Source: Buchnera aphidicola (Pentalonia nigronervosa) (GTDB lineage Bacteria; Pseudomonadota; Gammaproteobacteria; Enterobacterales; Enterobacteriaceae). From it: DNA of 64,000 nucleotides. The stretch lies in NCBI GenBank assembly GCA_014622685.1, contig CP061275.1, forward strand, positions 496,001-560,000, written 5' to 3'. Made by a program: the position numbers and the translations under genes. Below are positions 52,958 to 64,000 of the stretch, one piece after another. Each line of letters begins with the position of its first letter. Position 1 is the first letter of the stretch. The notes under the pieces are model-generated. The model searched no databases. It had not been told where the DNA came from and worked only from the letters and a program-made list of their open reading frames with translations.

Positions 52958-54667
52958 TTAGATATAAGAGTTTATCAAATGAAATATTTCTTGTGCTGTT
53001 GGTAGCGTTAATGCTTTTTTTGCTAATTTTTGGGCATGTAAAAAAGATGTTTTTCGAATGATTTCTTTAATTTTAGGAATACTAATTGCGCTCATACTAA
53101 ATTCATCTAAACCCATACCTAGGAGTAATATCGTAGCACGTTCATCTCCAGCAAGTTCTCCACACATACCAGTCCATTTTCCATGTATATGTGATACATC
53201 AATAACCTTTTTAATTAATTTTAATACAGATGGATGCATAGGATTATATAGATGTGCAATTAAATCATTTCCTCGGTCAACAGCTAAAGTATACTGTGTT
53301 AAGTCATTTGTTCCAATACTAAAAAAATCGACTTCTTTGATTAAATACTCAGATATTATAGCTGATGCGGGTGTTTCAATCATGATTCCAATTTCTATAT
53401 TTTTATCAAAAAATATGTTTTTTTTATTTAATTGATATTTTATTTTTTCAAGTTCTAATTTTAATTCTCTAATTTCTTCTACCGAAATAATCATAGGAAA
53501 TAAAATGCGTATTTTTCCAAAAGCTGATGCTCGAAGAATAGCATTTAGTTGTGTGTGTAATATTTCTTTTCGATCGATTGAAATACGTATAGCGCGCCAT
53601 CCAAGAAAAGGATTTTCTTCTTTAGGTAAATTCATATATGGTAAGTCTTTGTCTCCACCGATATCCATCGTTCTGATAATCACAGATTTATTATTCATGC
53701 ATTCAGCAATATTTTTATATGCTTGGAATTGTTCATTTTCGCTCGGCAGTACATTTCTTTCCATAAATAAAAACTCTGTGCGATATAAACCAATACATTC
53801 AGATCCATGTTTTTTAGCTGAATTTATATCTTTAAGATTGTTAATGTTAGATCCAATTTTAACGTTGTGTCCATCAATTGTAGTAGCTGACGTATATTTT
53901 AATTTTTTTAAATAATTTTGTTGTAAGAAATATTTTTTTTGTAATTGTTTCTTTTGACAAATCAATGTATTATCAGGATTGATAAAAACTTGATTTTGAA
54001 TACCATCGAGAATAATGTAATCATTATTTTTCACTAAATTTGTAATGTTGCTTGTACCTACAATAGCAGGTATTTCTAGTGATTGTGCCATAATGGAAGT
54101 ATGTGATGTTTTTCCGCCTAAATCTGTAATAAATCCTAAAACGTATTTTATATTAATTTGTGCAATTTCTGATGGTGTCAAATCTTTTGCAATTAAAATT
54201 ATTTTATCTTGTATATTATTTAGATCAATAATATTTATGTTAAGTATATTTTTTAATAAACGATTACCAATGTCTTTTATATCAATTGCTCTATTTTTTA
54301 AATATTCGTCTTGCAAGTTCTCTAATGCAGTCACTTGTTTTTTAATTATATGTTTGGTTGCTTCTGCTGCAGAAATTTTTTTTTCTCGAATTAAAAAAAT
54401 GACTTCTTTTTCCAATTCTTCGTCTTCTAAAAGCATAATATGACCATCAAGAATGTTGAATCTATTTTTTTCAAATATGCTTTTTTTATGAGTTTTAATT
54501 TTTTGAATCTGTTTTATTGATGTATTTCTGCCGTAAAAAAAATTTTTTATTTCCCTTTGAACATCTTCGACAGAAATATTTTTTTTCTTGATAATAATTT
54601 TTTCTTCTTTTAATAAAAGAGCAGCGCCAAAGGCTATACCTGGCGATGCTAAAATGCCTGAGACCAT
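52958..54667 (-). CDS. ptsI: PTS enzyme I (phosphoenolpyruvate-protein phosphotransferase)
   Basis: Enzyme I takes phosphate from PEP and gives it to HPr. It has 569 residues (575 in E. coli). The phosphorylated histidine lies in [21 protein letters not shown] at about residue 188. The PEP-binding barrel has [36 protein letters not shown] and the catalytic cysteine in GMCGELAGD. It lies 34 bases before crr and 147 bases after ptsH. Confidence 0.98.
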   Translation of the reverse strand: MVSGILASPGIAFGAALLLKEEKIIIKKKNISVEDVQREIKNFFYGRNTSIKQIQKIKTHKKSIFEKNRFNILDGHIMLLEDEELEKEVIFLIREKKISAAEATKHIIKKQVTALENLQDEYLKNRAIDIKDIGNRLLKNILNINIIDLNNIQDKIILIAKDLTPSEIAQINIKYVLGFITDLGGKTSHTSIMAQSLEIPAIVGTSNITNLVKNNDYIILDGIQNQVFINPDNTLICQKKQLQKKYFLQQNYLKKLKYTSATTIDGHNVKIGSNINNLKDINSAKKHGSECIGLYRTEFLFMERNVLPSENEQFQAYKNIAECMNNKSVIIRTMDIGGDKDLPYMNLPKEENPFLGWRAIRISIDRKEILHTQLNAILRASAFGKIRILFPMIISVEEIRELKLELEKIKYQLNKKNIFFDKNIEIGIMIETPASAIISEYLIKEVDFFSIGTNDLTQYTLAVDRGNDLIAHLYNPMHPSVLKLIKKVIDVSHIHGKWTGMCGELAGDERATILLLGMGLDEFSMSAISIPKIKEIIRKTSFLHAQKLAKKALTLPTAQEIFHLINSYI

Positions 54668-54814
54668 AATATTACCTTTAATATGAATTTAATTCTACTT
54701 AGAGAGAAAAGCATCGAATATCAGGCGAACATACTATTTTTTATAGTATTATCCGGAAGTGATATGTATAACCTCCGGGATTTTTTAAAATTTCACATAA
54801 TTTTTAATTTATGT

Positions 54815-55072
54815 TTATTCTAATTCAGTTATTACTGCTGATAAATGTTCAATTGCTTTTTTTTCATCTGTTCCTTGTGCTGATAATGTAATCAGACTAC
54901 CTTGAACTAAACCTAATGTTTGAATTTTAAATAAACTTTTTGCATTTACTGATTTTCCATTATAAATAATAAAAATATCTGAAATAAACTTTTTTGCTTC
55001 TTTAACAAATTGCGCGGCAGGTCGAACATGTAAACCGTGTACAGCAGTGATAGTAATCTGATTTTGAAGCAT
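54815..55072 (-). CDS. ptsH: PTS phosphocarrier protein HPr
   Basis: HPr carries phosphate between enzyme I and Crr. It has 85 residues, as in E. coli. His15 lies in [13 protein letters not shown] and the Ser46 region reads [12 protein letters not shown]. It is first in its operon. In the 147-base spacer to ptsI there are two imperfect hairpins (ATACTAT/ATAGTAT near 54726-54750 and CCGGA/TCCGG near 54752-54777), which may adjust the high HPr to enzyme I ratio (inference). Confidence 0.98.
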   Translation of the reverse strand: MLQNQITITAVHGLHVRPAAQFVKEAKKFISDIFIIYNGKSVNAKSLFKIQTLGLVQGSLITLSAQGTDEKKAIEHLSAVITELE

Positions 55073-55229
55073 GTTAATATTCCTTAATTTAATGTGTTAT
55101 TTAAAAATAATATTGTTTGTTTTAAAAAATAAGAAATATGCTGTGTCATAAGTATGATATAATACGTTATTAAAATTGTTTTCTATCGTCAATTTAATAT
55201 AACTATCAGAAAGATATTCTTTCAGAAGG

Positions 55230-56210
55230 TGCATGTTAATAATATACTGTCTTTTCAACTTTTATGAAGACAGTAATTTTATATTAGATAATATTTTTTA
55301 AGATAGAAATTCTGTAGTAATATTTTTTTTAAAATATTTCATTTCTATTCTCAATATAAAAGACAAATTTATATTTTTTAAAAAATATCTATTATTTTTT
55401 ATTCCACGTGAATTTTTATCTATATATAGTTTTATCTGAAATCATTTTACTTATATTTAGTTCACGCTTAATTTAAAATTTTTAATATATATTTTGATTT
55501 AATGTTTTGAGTGTTTATGTGATCTAGATTTTATTTTTTTTCTAAAAATTATACAAGTATAGATTATTCGGTAGGTTTTACAGAAATAATAAGGTATTTT
55601 TTTGAACATATGTAACATATTTTTTAATATTATTTTTTAGTATTAATAAAAAATTAATATGTCTATTTTAATATATTTATTATTTTAAATTCTTTCGTTT
55701 TTTAGTATTTTACAAAATTTACATTTGTTAAATTAATAATTTTTTTAGAAATGTTTATTAGAGATCGAACATGATACATCAATATATTAGTTAATATTTC
55801 TCTTCGTTGTATATTTTCTTCGTTGCTTCTTACTATAATTATTATCAATATGATTTTTTTTCATTAAAATTGGGATATCTATATCTGAATGTCTTAAAGT
55901 ATTTTCTATGTTTGACATTGTTTTACAAATTTTTAATATGATTTTTATCAATTGAACTATGTATTTTATATATCTTATCTATATTCTATTTGATTATTAA
56001 TTTTTATTTTTTTCTAAAATTTTTCTGATGAGTAAAATTAAATTTTTACATTTTTATATATCAGATGTATTTAATGTTCATTTATATAATCTCTATTTTT
56101 TAGATTATAGTAAAAATATATTTTTTATTTTTTAAAAACTGCATTAATTATATTGATAGTGTTTTATTTTATCTAAAATTATATAATACAGAATTTCAAA
56201 AAATATCGAT
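55230..56210 (-). pseudogene. cysK: Probable relic of cysK (cysteine synthase A)
   Basis: The 1.2 kb between ptsH and ligA has no intact gene. E. coli has cysK here, on the ptsH strand. A 43-codon minus-strand frame starts at 55918: TMSNIENTLRHSDIDIPIL (E. coli CysK TMPETMSIERRKLL). A shifted frame then reads ENIQRREIL (E. coli AIQKAEEIV) at the right distance. NNRYFLKN near 55375-55395 may be SSGERYLST. Predicted CysK boundaries from these islands fit the gap closely. Each match alone is weak; position makes the call. Ends are estimated. Confidence 0.42.
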
Positions 56211-56245
56211 ATTATTAATTATAAAAGTTGATAATAATTTGATGA

Positions 56246-58362
<2,117 letters not shown>

Positions 58363-58369
58363 TAATTTT

Positions 58370-58444
58370 TGGTGGGTGATGACGGACTCGAACCGCCGAC
58401 ATCCTCCGTGTAAAAGAGAAGCTCTACCACTGAGCTAATCACCC
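58370..58444 (-). tRNA. tRNA-Val (TAC) with encoded CCA
   Basis: The acceptor stem pairs GGGTGAT with ATCACCC, and the anticodon loop is TTTACAC with TAC. The anticodon stem is closed by two U-G pairs. Unlike the other six tRNAs in this window, A73 is followed by CCA in the DNA (58372-58370). In E. coli valU-lysV lie in the same place next to gltX. Confidence 0.95.
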
Positions 58445-58521
58445 GATTTCTTGTATTTTAGATAAATTTAATAAGAAGACAGTTATTTTTAAAGTACTTA
58501 TTGTATATTTAAACTTTGATA

Positions 58522-58539
58522 TATAGATTATAATCTATA
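58522..58539. repeat. 18-bp perfect palindrome upstream of gltX
   Basis: TATAGATTATAATCTATA is self-complementary without spacer. It lies in the 204-base region between the divergent tRNA-Val and gltX genes, where both promoters must sit. It may simply reflect AT-richness. Confidence 0.5.
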
Positions 58540-58648
58540 GTTTTTTAAAATCAATAATTATTTACAATTAATAATATTAAGTAATTTTAATATGCACGAT
58601 ATTATTTTTTTAATTTATTTTAAATTAATACTATACATTGAACATGAT

Positions 58649-60058
58649 ATGAAAATCAAAACTCGATTTGCTCCTAGTCCAACTGGATGTTTACATCTTG
58701 GAAGTGTTCGTACAGCGTTGTATTCTTGGTTATTTGCGCGTCGTTATAATGGGAAATTTATTCTTCGAGTAGAAGATACTGATCTTGTACGATCTAAATC
58801 TATTTCTGAAAAATCCATTCTCGATGGATTAAAATGGTTGGGTTTATATTGGGATGAAGGTCCTTATTTTCAAACACATCGATTAAAACGATATAAAGAA
58901 ATGATAGAAATTATGTTACAAAAAGACATTGCTTATAAATGTTGCTGTACAAATCAAGAGTTGATAAAAGAACGAAATATACAAATGTTAAAAGGAGAGA
59001 AACCTCGTTATAATCGTAAATGTAGAAATATAGAAAAACATGTTACATTCCATAAACCGTATGTTGTAAGGTTTAAAAATCCTCTTTTTGGACAGGTAAA
59101 ATTTAATGATCAAGTCAGAGGAGAAATTGTTTTTAATAATGCAGAATTAGATGATTTAATTATTCAACGTTCTAATGGTATGCCTACTTATAATTTTTGT
59201 GTTGTAATTGATGATTTAGACATGCAGATTACTCATGTGATTCGTGGAGAAGACCATATTAATAATACGCCACGTCAAATCAATATTTTCCGGTCTTTAG
59301 GAAAACAAGAACCAATTTATGCGCATTTGTCAATGATTTTAAATGAAAAAGGTAAAAAAATATCTAAAAGATATGATGCTATAGACATTATTGAATATAA
59401 TAAACAAGGTTTTTTACCTGATGCAATTTTAAATTATATAATACGATTAGGTTGGTCTTGCGGTGATAAAGAAATATTCAATATTTCAGAAATGCAAAAA
59501 CTGTTTAATTTAGATGCTATTAGTAAATCTTCTTGTATCATCAATATGAAGAAGTTATTGTGGTTAAATAAATACTATATTAATCATTTGCCATTAGTTT
59601 ACATATCTAATGCTTTTCAAGATTTTGCAAAACAGAAAAATTTTAATATAGAAAACGGACCTAATATAGAATCATTAATTAAATTATTAAAAAATCGTTA
59701 TCACACGTTTCAAGAGTTAATAGATTCTTGTCGTTATTTTTATGAAGATTTTAAAACGTTTGACATAGAAGGATCAAAAAAATATTTAATAGTTTCTAAT
59801 ATTTATATCTTACATGCATGTCATGTAAATTTTAAAAAATTATCTGTTTGGTGTAGCCATGTCATTTTTCGTACAATAGTCGATATATCTGAAAAATTAA
59901 AAATAAGTATTAAAGAAATAAATATGATATTACGAATATCATTAACAGGTGGTATGCATTCACCAAATATTAGTTCTGTTGTTTTTTTACTTGGGAAATC
60001 AAAAACAGTACTTAGACTTCAACGTGCTATTAACTATATTAATAGTTGTACAAAATAA
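58649..60058 (+). CDS. gltX: Glutamyl-tRNA synthetase GltX
   Basis: GltX charges tRNA-Glu. The start at 58649 ([20 protein letters not shown]) matches the family and gives 469 residues (471 in E. coli). The frame is open 19 codons further upstream, but that part is unlike GltX. The HIGH-type motif is [10 protein letters not shown] and the KMSKS-type motif is [26 protein letters not shown] and the C-terminal anticodon-binding helices are present. The zinc-site [11 protein letters not shown] segment is retained. It is flanked by tRNA genes on both sides, as in E. coli. Confidence 0.97.
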   Translation: MKIKTRFAPSPTGCLHLGSVRTALYSWLFARRYNGKFILRVEDTDLVRSKSISEKSILDGLKWLGLYWDEGPYFQTHRLKRYKEMIEIMLQKDIAYKCCCTNQELIKERNIQMLKGEKPRYNRKCRNIEKHVTFHKPYVVRFKNPLFGQVKFNDQVRGEIVFNNAELDDLIIQRSNGMPTYNFCVVIDDLDMQITHVIRGEDHINNTPRQINIFRSLGKQEPIYAHLSMILNEKGKKISKRYDAIDIIEYNKQGFLPDAILNYIIRLGWSCGDKEIFNISEMQKLFNLDAISKSSCIINMKKLLWLNKYYINHLPLVYISNAFQDFAKQKNFNIENGPNIESLIKLLKNRYHTFQELIDSCRYFYEDFKTFDIEGSKKYLIVSNIYILHACHVNFKKLSVWCSHVIFRTIVDISEKLKISIKEINMILRISLTGGMHSPNISSVVFLLGKSKTVLRLQRAINYINSCTK

Positions 60059-60315
60059 CATTAATATATTTGTTAAATAAAAAAATATTTAATATTATAA
60101 AATTGTTTAATAAAAATTTTATGAAGTTTTTTATAATAACATCACAGATATTTAAATATTAGTTATATTAATTAAGAGAGACATGTATTTTTTAAAATTT
60201 AGTAATTTTAATATACATTAATTTATTTTTCTTAATTTTTCCAAAATGGTAAAATTAGAAAAATAAATATTTTAATCACATCGATAATTTAAAATAGTTG
60301 TGTTCAAAAAATTTA

Positions 60316-60344
60316 TTGACAGAATTCTGATGTTTTTATATTGT
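60316..60344 (+). promoter_or_regulatory. Promoter of tRNA-Ala
   Basis: A perfect -35 TTGACA (60316-60321) is followed by TATTGT at 60339-60344 (17-base spacer) or TATATT at 60337-60342 (15-base spacer). Transcription would start just before the tRNA at 60355. Confidence 0.6.
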
Positions 60345-60354
60345 AATCTTTTTT

Positions 60355-60427
60355 GGGGTTATAGCTCAGTTGGCAGAGCGCTTGCATGGCATGCAAGATG
60401 TCAGCGGTTCGAATCCGCTTAGCTCCA
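60355..60427 (+). tRNA. tRNA-Ala (GGC)
   Basis: The acceptor stem begins GGGGTTA and ends TAGCTCC plus discriminator A. The G-U type pair G3:U70 needed for alanine identity can form. The anticodon loop is ATGGCAT with GGC. The T-arm is GGTTCGAATCC. No CCA is encoded. It is the counterpart of E. coli alaW, next to gltX. Confidence 0.97.
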
Positions 60428-60489
60428 AACATTTTCATAATTAAAATAACAAAAGATTTTTCTGATTTAGTTGATATGTAAAAATAATT

Positions 60490-60516
60490 ACTGTGTTAAA
60501 TATTATTTAACACAGT
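60490..60516 (-). terminator. Terminator of fliE
   Basis: ACTGTGTTAAA (60490-60500) and TTTAACACAGT (60506-60516) form an 11-bp perfect stem with a 5-base loop. On the fliE strand it is followed by AATTATTTTTA. It lies nine bases after the fliE stop and might also stop tRNA-Ala transcription. Confidence 0.65.
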
Positions 60517-60525
60517 AGCATAAAA

Positions 60526-60837
60526 TTATATTTGTTGGTTCATTATTTCTTGATAAGCTGTGACAATTTTATTTCGTATTTGAATAGCCATTTTTAACGC
60601 GATAGAAGATTTTTGTAAATTTAACATTATATCATTCAATGATATATCTGATTGATTTAATTCAAATTTTTCAGTGTTATTTTTTACGTTATTCTGTATT
60701 GTACTGATGTTGTTCAATACTGTGTTTATGCAGTTTAAAAAATTGTTAGATTCTATGTTTTTATCCACATTAGTGTTTTTCTCTAAGCAATTATAGTTTT
60801 TATGTATATTTTGATAGTCAATATTATTAATAAACAT
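60526..60837 (-). CDS. fliE: Flagellar hook-basal body protein FliE
   Basis: FliE joins the MS ring to the proximal rod. The ATG at 60837 is preceded by CAGGAAAAT, a good ribosome binding site, and gives 103 residues (104 in E. coli); an earlier ATG at 60909 has none. The C-terminal half is diagnostic: EKFELNQSDISLNDIMLNLQKSS-type and IQIRNKIVTAYQEIMNQQ. The N-terminal half is Asn-rich and not conserved. It is divergent from fliF, as in E. coli. Confidence 0.93.
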   Translation of the reverse strand: MFINNIDYQNIHKNYNCLEKNTNVDKNIESNNFLNCINTVLNNISTIQNNVKNNTEKFELNQSDISLNDIMLNLQKSSIALKMAIQIRNKIVTAYQEIMNQQI

Positions 60838-61057
60838 ATTTTCCTGAAATAAATAGTTTTTATTTATGAATGTAGAAATACTAACATATCTTTTATAAGT
60901 TTTTAACATTATAATAAAAAAATAGTTTTTAGATGTATATCTAAAAAAATTTTGTTGAGGAAAAAATTAATAAGATATTTTTTCTTTTATTTTATTAATA
61001 AAATTATTTTAATTTACATTAGTCAATTAGAATCAACTATTTAGACAGGAAGATTTC

Positions 61058-62698
61058 ATGAATTTTAGTGATATAGAAGATTCAGTTTTGGAAGAGAAAA
61101 AACGATTGAATAATTTTTTATCTCGTTTTTCAAAAAATTCTCGTATTTTGATTATTTTGTTAATATCTGTATTTGTTATTGCTATTTCTTGTTCAATTTG
61201 GGCTAAAAGTCCTGAATATGAAGTATTATATAGTAATTTATCTAACGAAAATAGAAATGCGGTTACTTCTCAGTTAAAAAAAATGAAAATATCTTATAAG
61301 TTTACTGATGATTTAAATCAAATTTTAGTTCCAAAAAATCAGGTTTATGAAATCCGTACTCATATTTCTGAAAATCATGTTTTTCAAAACGATGATATTG
61401 GTTTTGAACTATTGGATAAAGAAAGATTTGGTATTAGTCAATTTAATGAACAAATAAATTATCAGCGTGCACTAGAAGGGGAGTTAGCTCGGACAATACA
61501 AAGAATTAACATTATACAAAATGCTAAAATACATATAGCTTTACCAAAAACTTCGTTATTTTTAAAAGAACAAAAAAAACCATCAGCATCTGTAATTTTA
61601 AATGTACGATCAGGAAAAATGTTATCTTCAAATCAAATTAGTTCTATATTACATTTAATCGCTAGGAGCGTATCTGATCTGTCCATAGAAAATATTACTA
61701 TAGTAGATCAATTTGGTACATTATTAAATGGTAGTTCATATTTAAATAATCAACAAGTAAATAATGCGCAATTTAAGTATTCTGAAGATGTTGAGTCTCA
61801 TTATAGAAATAAAATAAAAGATATTTTAGAGCCATTATTTGGAATTGGAAATGTAGATGCTCAAGTAACTGCACAAATTAATTTTAACGTACAAGAAAAT
61901 ACACAAGAAAAATATTTACCTAATACTAACTATAAACAGCAATCAATCAGATCACGCCAAACAAATATACATCGTCAAAGTATAAAAGATAATCTTGAAA
62001 AAAATATGTCAGATGTGTTTTTGTCTAAACATAAAAATAGTTCCAAAAAAATAATATCAGATAATAATCAAGATTTTAAAAACAATCATAGCTCTTTGAA
62101 TGCTGATATTAATCGTGATAATACAGTTAATTATGAATTGGATCATACTATATCTCATACAAAACAAAATGTAGGAGAAATAAAGAGATTATCTGCAGCA
62201 GTTATTATAAATTTCACCTCGAAAAATCATGCTCAACTAATCCCTTTAACTGAAGAACAAATAAAAAATATTAAATCACTAGTGTGCGAAGCTATAGGAT
62301 ATTCGAAATATAGAGGAGACAGTGTACACATTGTAAATGCGTTGTTTTTTAAAAATCATGTTAAAGATCCAGTACAAATTGTTAATTTAAAAACATCGCA
62401 ATCATCACATATTTTATTTAGTTATGTACTATGGTTATTGATTTTTTTATTTTTATGTTTTTTATTAAAAAAATATATTTTTTCTAATTTTAAAAAAAAT
62501 GAGAAAAAAGATAATATAATTGCAGAAAAATCAAGTAAAATCGATTCGCATAAAGCAGAAAACGCAATTGTGCAAGAAAAGATTAAAAGTACTACTTTGA
62601 ATACAGAGCAATTAATTCATAAAATTTGTAATATATCAAATCAGAATCCGCGTACTATAGCGTTAATTATTCGTCAATGGATGAGTGATAAAAAATGA
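61058..62698 (+). CDS. fliF: Flagellar MS-ring protein FliF
   Basis: FliF forms the MS ring in the inner membrane, the base of the flagellar export apparatus. It has 546 residues (552 in E. coli). The first membrane span is at about residues 27-47 and the second at about 449-469. The periplasmic ring-building motifs include FGISQFNEQINYQRALEGEL and ARTIQRI. A long Lys/Ser/Asn-rich, poorly conserved segment lies at about residues 300-375. The C-terminal FliG-binding tail (NPRTIALIIRQWM) is present. It overlaps fliG by four bases (ATGA). Confidence 0.96.
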   Translation: MNFSDIEDSVLEEKKRLNNFLSRFSKNSRILIILLISVFVIAISCSIWAKSPEYEVLYSNLSNENRNAVTSQLKKMKISYKFTDDLNQILVPKNQVYEIRTHISENHVFQNDDIGFELLDKERFGISQFNEQINYQRALEGELARTIQRINIIQNAKIHIALPKTSLFLKEQKKPSASVILNVRSGKMLSSNQISSILHLIARSVSDLSIENITIVDQFGTLLNGSSYLNNQQVNNAQFKYSEDVESHYRNKIKDILEPLFGIGNVDAQVTAQINFNVQENTQEKYLPNTNYKQQSIRSRQTNIHRQSIKDNLEKNMSDVFLSKHKNSSKKIISDNNQDFKNNHSSLNADINRDNTVNYELDHTISHTKQNVGEIKRLSAAVIINFTSKNHAQLIPLTEEQIKNIKSLVCEAIGYSKYRGDSVHIVNALFFKNHVKDPVQIVNLKTSQSSHILFSYVLWLLIFLFLCFLLKKYIFSNFKKNEKKDNIIAEKSSKIDSHKAENAIVQEKIKSTTLNTEQLIHKICNISNQNPRTIALIIRQWMSDKK

Positions 62699-63687
62699 TT
62701 TTAAATGGTATTAAAAAAAGTGCATTATTATTAATGTCACTAGGCTCTGATCAATCCGCAGAGATACTAAAGCATTTAACTACGTTTGAAATTCGAGAAT
62801 TGACTAATTATATAGCAAATATGCAGCAATTTTCTAAAAAAACGTTGGATCAAGTTTTGCTTGAATGTTATGATGCTCTTCAAAAAAATGATGCTTTTAA
62901 TTTTAATAGTGATAAATATTTATCAAACATGTTGATTAAAGCATTAGGTGAAGATTATGGCAATACTTTATCAAAGCATGCATTAGAAATGCGTGAAGCT
63001 CAATTATATATTGATTGCTTAAATAAAATAGATCCTAAAAAGGTAGCTATTTTATTAGAAAATGAACATCTTCAAGTTGTTACAACAATACTAATACATT
63101 TAGATATGAATCAAGCTGCAACAGTTCTTTCCTATTTTGATGATAAAAAACGCGCTGAAATTATATTTAGAATTACAGAATTTAATGGTATTGAAAAATC
63201 TAGTTTAGCTGAATTAAAAAATGTAATAGATAATTTGTTAAACAATGATACGCTAACATCATCAGATAAAGGTGGCATTAAAGTTGCTACTAAAATTTTG
63301 AATTTTATGAAAATTAAATGTGAAAAAAAAACTATAAAAACACTTAGCACATTTAATCGCGAGTTAGCAAAAAAAATCATTCAAGAAAGGTTTGAATTTA
63401 CTAATTTAGTACATTTAAATGATAAATATATTAAATTATTACTTCAACATATTGAGAAAGAAAAATTATTTATTGCATTGAAAAATACTAGTGTTGATGT
63501 TCAGAACAAGTTTATTAAAAATATGTCACAACATGAAATAGATGAATTACGCAAAAATTTTCAAAAGACATCGTACATTTCTAATGAAGCAATAAAAAAT
63601 GAGCAAAAATTAATTTTAATAATGATTAGAAGTATTATAGAAAATGGGAATGTTTTATTGAAAAATTTACGAGAATATTATGTCTAA
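62695..63687 (+). CDS. fliG: Flagellar motor switch/C-ring protein FliG
   Basis: FliG links the MS ring to the C ring and in motile bacteria contacts the stator. It has 330 residues (331 in E. coli). The N-terminal FliF-binding domain starts NGIKKSALLLMSLGSDQSAEI. The middle domain is around KIDPKKVAILLENEH. The C-terminal domain, which in E. coli has charged residues for torque, is divergent. It is coupled to fliF by ATGA and overlaps fliH by eight bases. A role in protein export rather than motility is likely in Buchnera (family knowledge). Confidence 0.95.
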   Translation: MILNGIKKSALLLMSLGSDQSAEILKHLTTFEIRELTNYIANMQQFSKKTLDQVLLECYDALQKNDAFNFNSDKYLSNMLIKALGEDYGNTLSKHALEMREAQLYIDCLNKIDPKKVAILLENEHLQVVTTILIHLDMNQAATVLSYFDDKKRAEIIFRITEFNGIEKSSLAELKNVIDNLLNNDTLTSSDKGGIKVATKILNFMKIKCEKKTIKTLSTFNRELAKKIIQERFEFTNLVHLNDKYIKLLLQHIEKEKLFIALKNTSVDVQNKFIKNMSQHEIDELRKNFQKTSYISNEAIKNEQKLILIMIRSIIENGNVLLKNLREYYV

Positions 63688-64000
63688 TTTACCTTCAGAT
63701 AAAAATTGGACACGGTGGTATCCAAAAAATGTATTTTTAAAAAACGTTGAAAATAATACACAATTTTTATATCATTTGGATTATTTTTCAGAAAAACAGG
63801 TACGTAATAATATACAAAATGTAAAAAAAGAAAAAAAGTCAGAAATAGATGAATTAGAAATCAGTACAATAAAAAAAGAAGCATATGATGCTGGTTTTCA
63901 GGCAGGCATGTTGCACTGTAAAAAAGAAAATAATGTTTTAAATAATAAAATGCATAATTTGTTTTTGAATTTTAATAATGCTCTTAATACGTTTGAAGAT
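63680..64000 (+). CDS. fliH: Flagellar assembly protein FliH (5' part, cut by the window edge)
   Basis: The frame starts at ATG 63680, overlapping the fliG end, and stays open to the last base. It begins MSNLPSDKNWTRWYPKN (E. coli FliH MSDNLPWKTWTPDD) and later has EAYDAGFQAGMLHC (E. coli EQGYQAGIAEG). FliH is the stator of the FliI export ATPase. About 107 of the roughly 230 residues are in the window. Order fliF-fliG-fliH matches E. coli. Confidence 0.88.
   Translation, partial: MSNLPSDKNWTRWYPKNVFLKNVENNTQFLYHLDYFSEKQVRNNIQNVKKEKKSEIDELEISTIKKEAYDAGFQAGMLHCKKENNVLNNKMHNLFLNFNNALNTFED

Overview
The window is strongly AT-rich, with short genes, eroded spacers and almost entirely housekeeping content. 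Nearly every protein is a close gammaproteobacterial (Escherichia coli-like) orthologue, in blocks that match E. coli gene order but with many genes deleted between them: yidC-mnmE; groES-groEL-efp; dnaT-dnaC; rsmD/ftsY-rpoH; purH, hupA; secE-nusG-rplKAJL-rpoBC behind thrU-tyrU-glyT-thrT-type tRNAs; rpsU-dnaG-rpoD; ptsH-ptsI-crr; ligA; gltX flanked by Lys/Val and Ala tRNAs; fliE/fliFGH. This points to an obligate insect endosymbiont, almost certainly Buchnera aphidicola from an aphid. The strain cannot be named from sequence alone. Several pathways that other Buchnera keep are visibly decaying here, so it is a reduced lineage.

Layout. 0.25-10.7 kb: membrane insertase, tRNA modification, GroE chaperonin under a sigma-32-like promoter, EF-P, DnaT/DnaC primosome proteins, RsmD, FtsY and the heat-shock sigma factor. 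10.7-13.9 kb: no intact gene, but ordered islands of glmU and glmS on the minus strand. 13.9-20 kb: yigL, metE, purH, hupA. 20.5-32.9 kb: the RNA polymerase/ribosomal protein/NusG/SecE cluster and four tRNAs, all minus strand. 33-41 kb: murB, metF, relics of argE, argC and argB, then intact argG and argH. 41-48 kb: yibN, secB, a decayed stretch, then rpoD-dnaG-rpsU divergent from tsaD. 48-55 kb: ribB, a kinase-only hldE, cca without its HD motif, a frameshifted uppP, and crr-ptsI-ptsH. 55-60.4 kb: a probable cysK relic, ligA running into tRNA-Lys, tRNA-Val, gltX, tRNA-Ala. 60.5-64 kb: flagellar basal-body genes fliE, fliF, fliG and the start of fliH, cut by the window edge.

How it works together. 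The cell keeps transcription, translation, protein folding and export, glucose uptake by the PTS, the last steps to methionine (metE, metF) and arginine (argG, argH), and a basal-body/export apparatus. It has lost ornithine synthesis genes, UDP-GlcNAc synthesis genes and probably the serine-to-cysteine step, so it must depend on imported intermediates. Cell-envelope functions (glmS/glmU, hldE C-terminal domain, uppP) are eroding while murB is intact.

I found no new defence system, mobile element, CRISPR array or unfamiliar gene cluster. What is unusual is the fine structure of genome decay: recognisable relics in conserved order, a tRNA gene supplying the 3' end of a protein-coding frame, and a homopolymer frameshift in an otherwise intact gene. 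Family names and roles come from remembered E. coli orthologues. Relic calls come from reading frames by eye and were not confirmed by alignment software.
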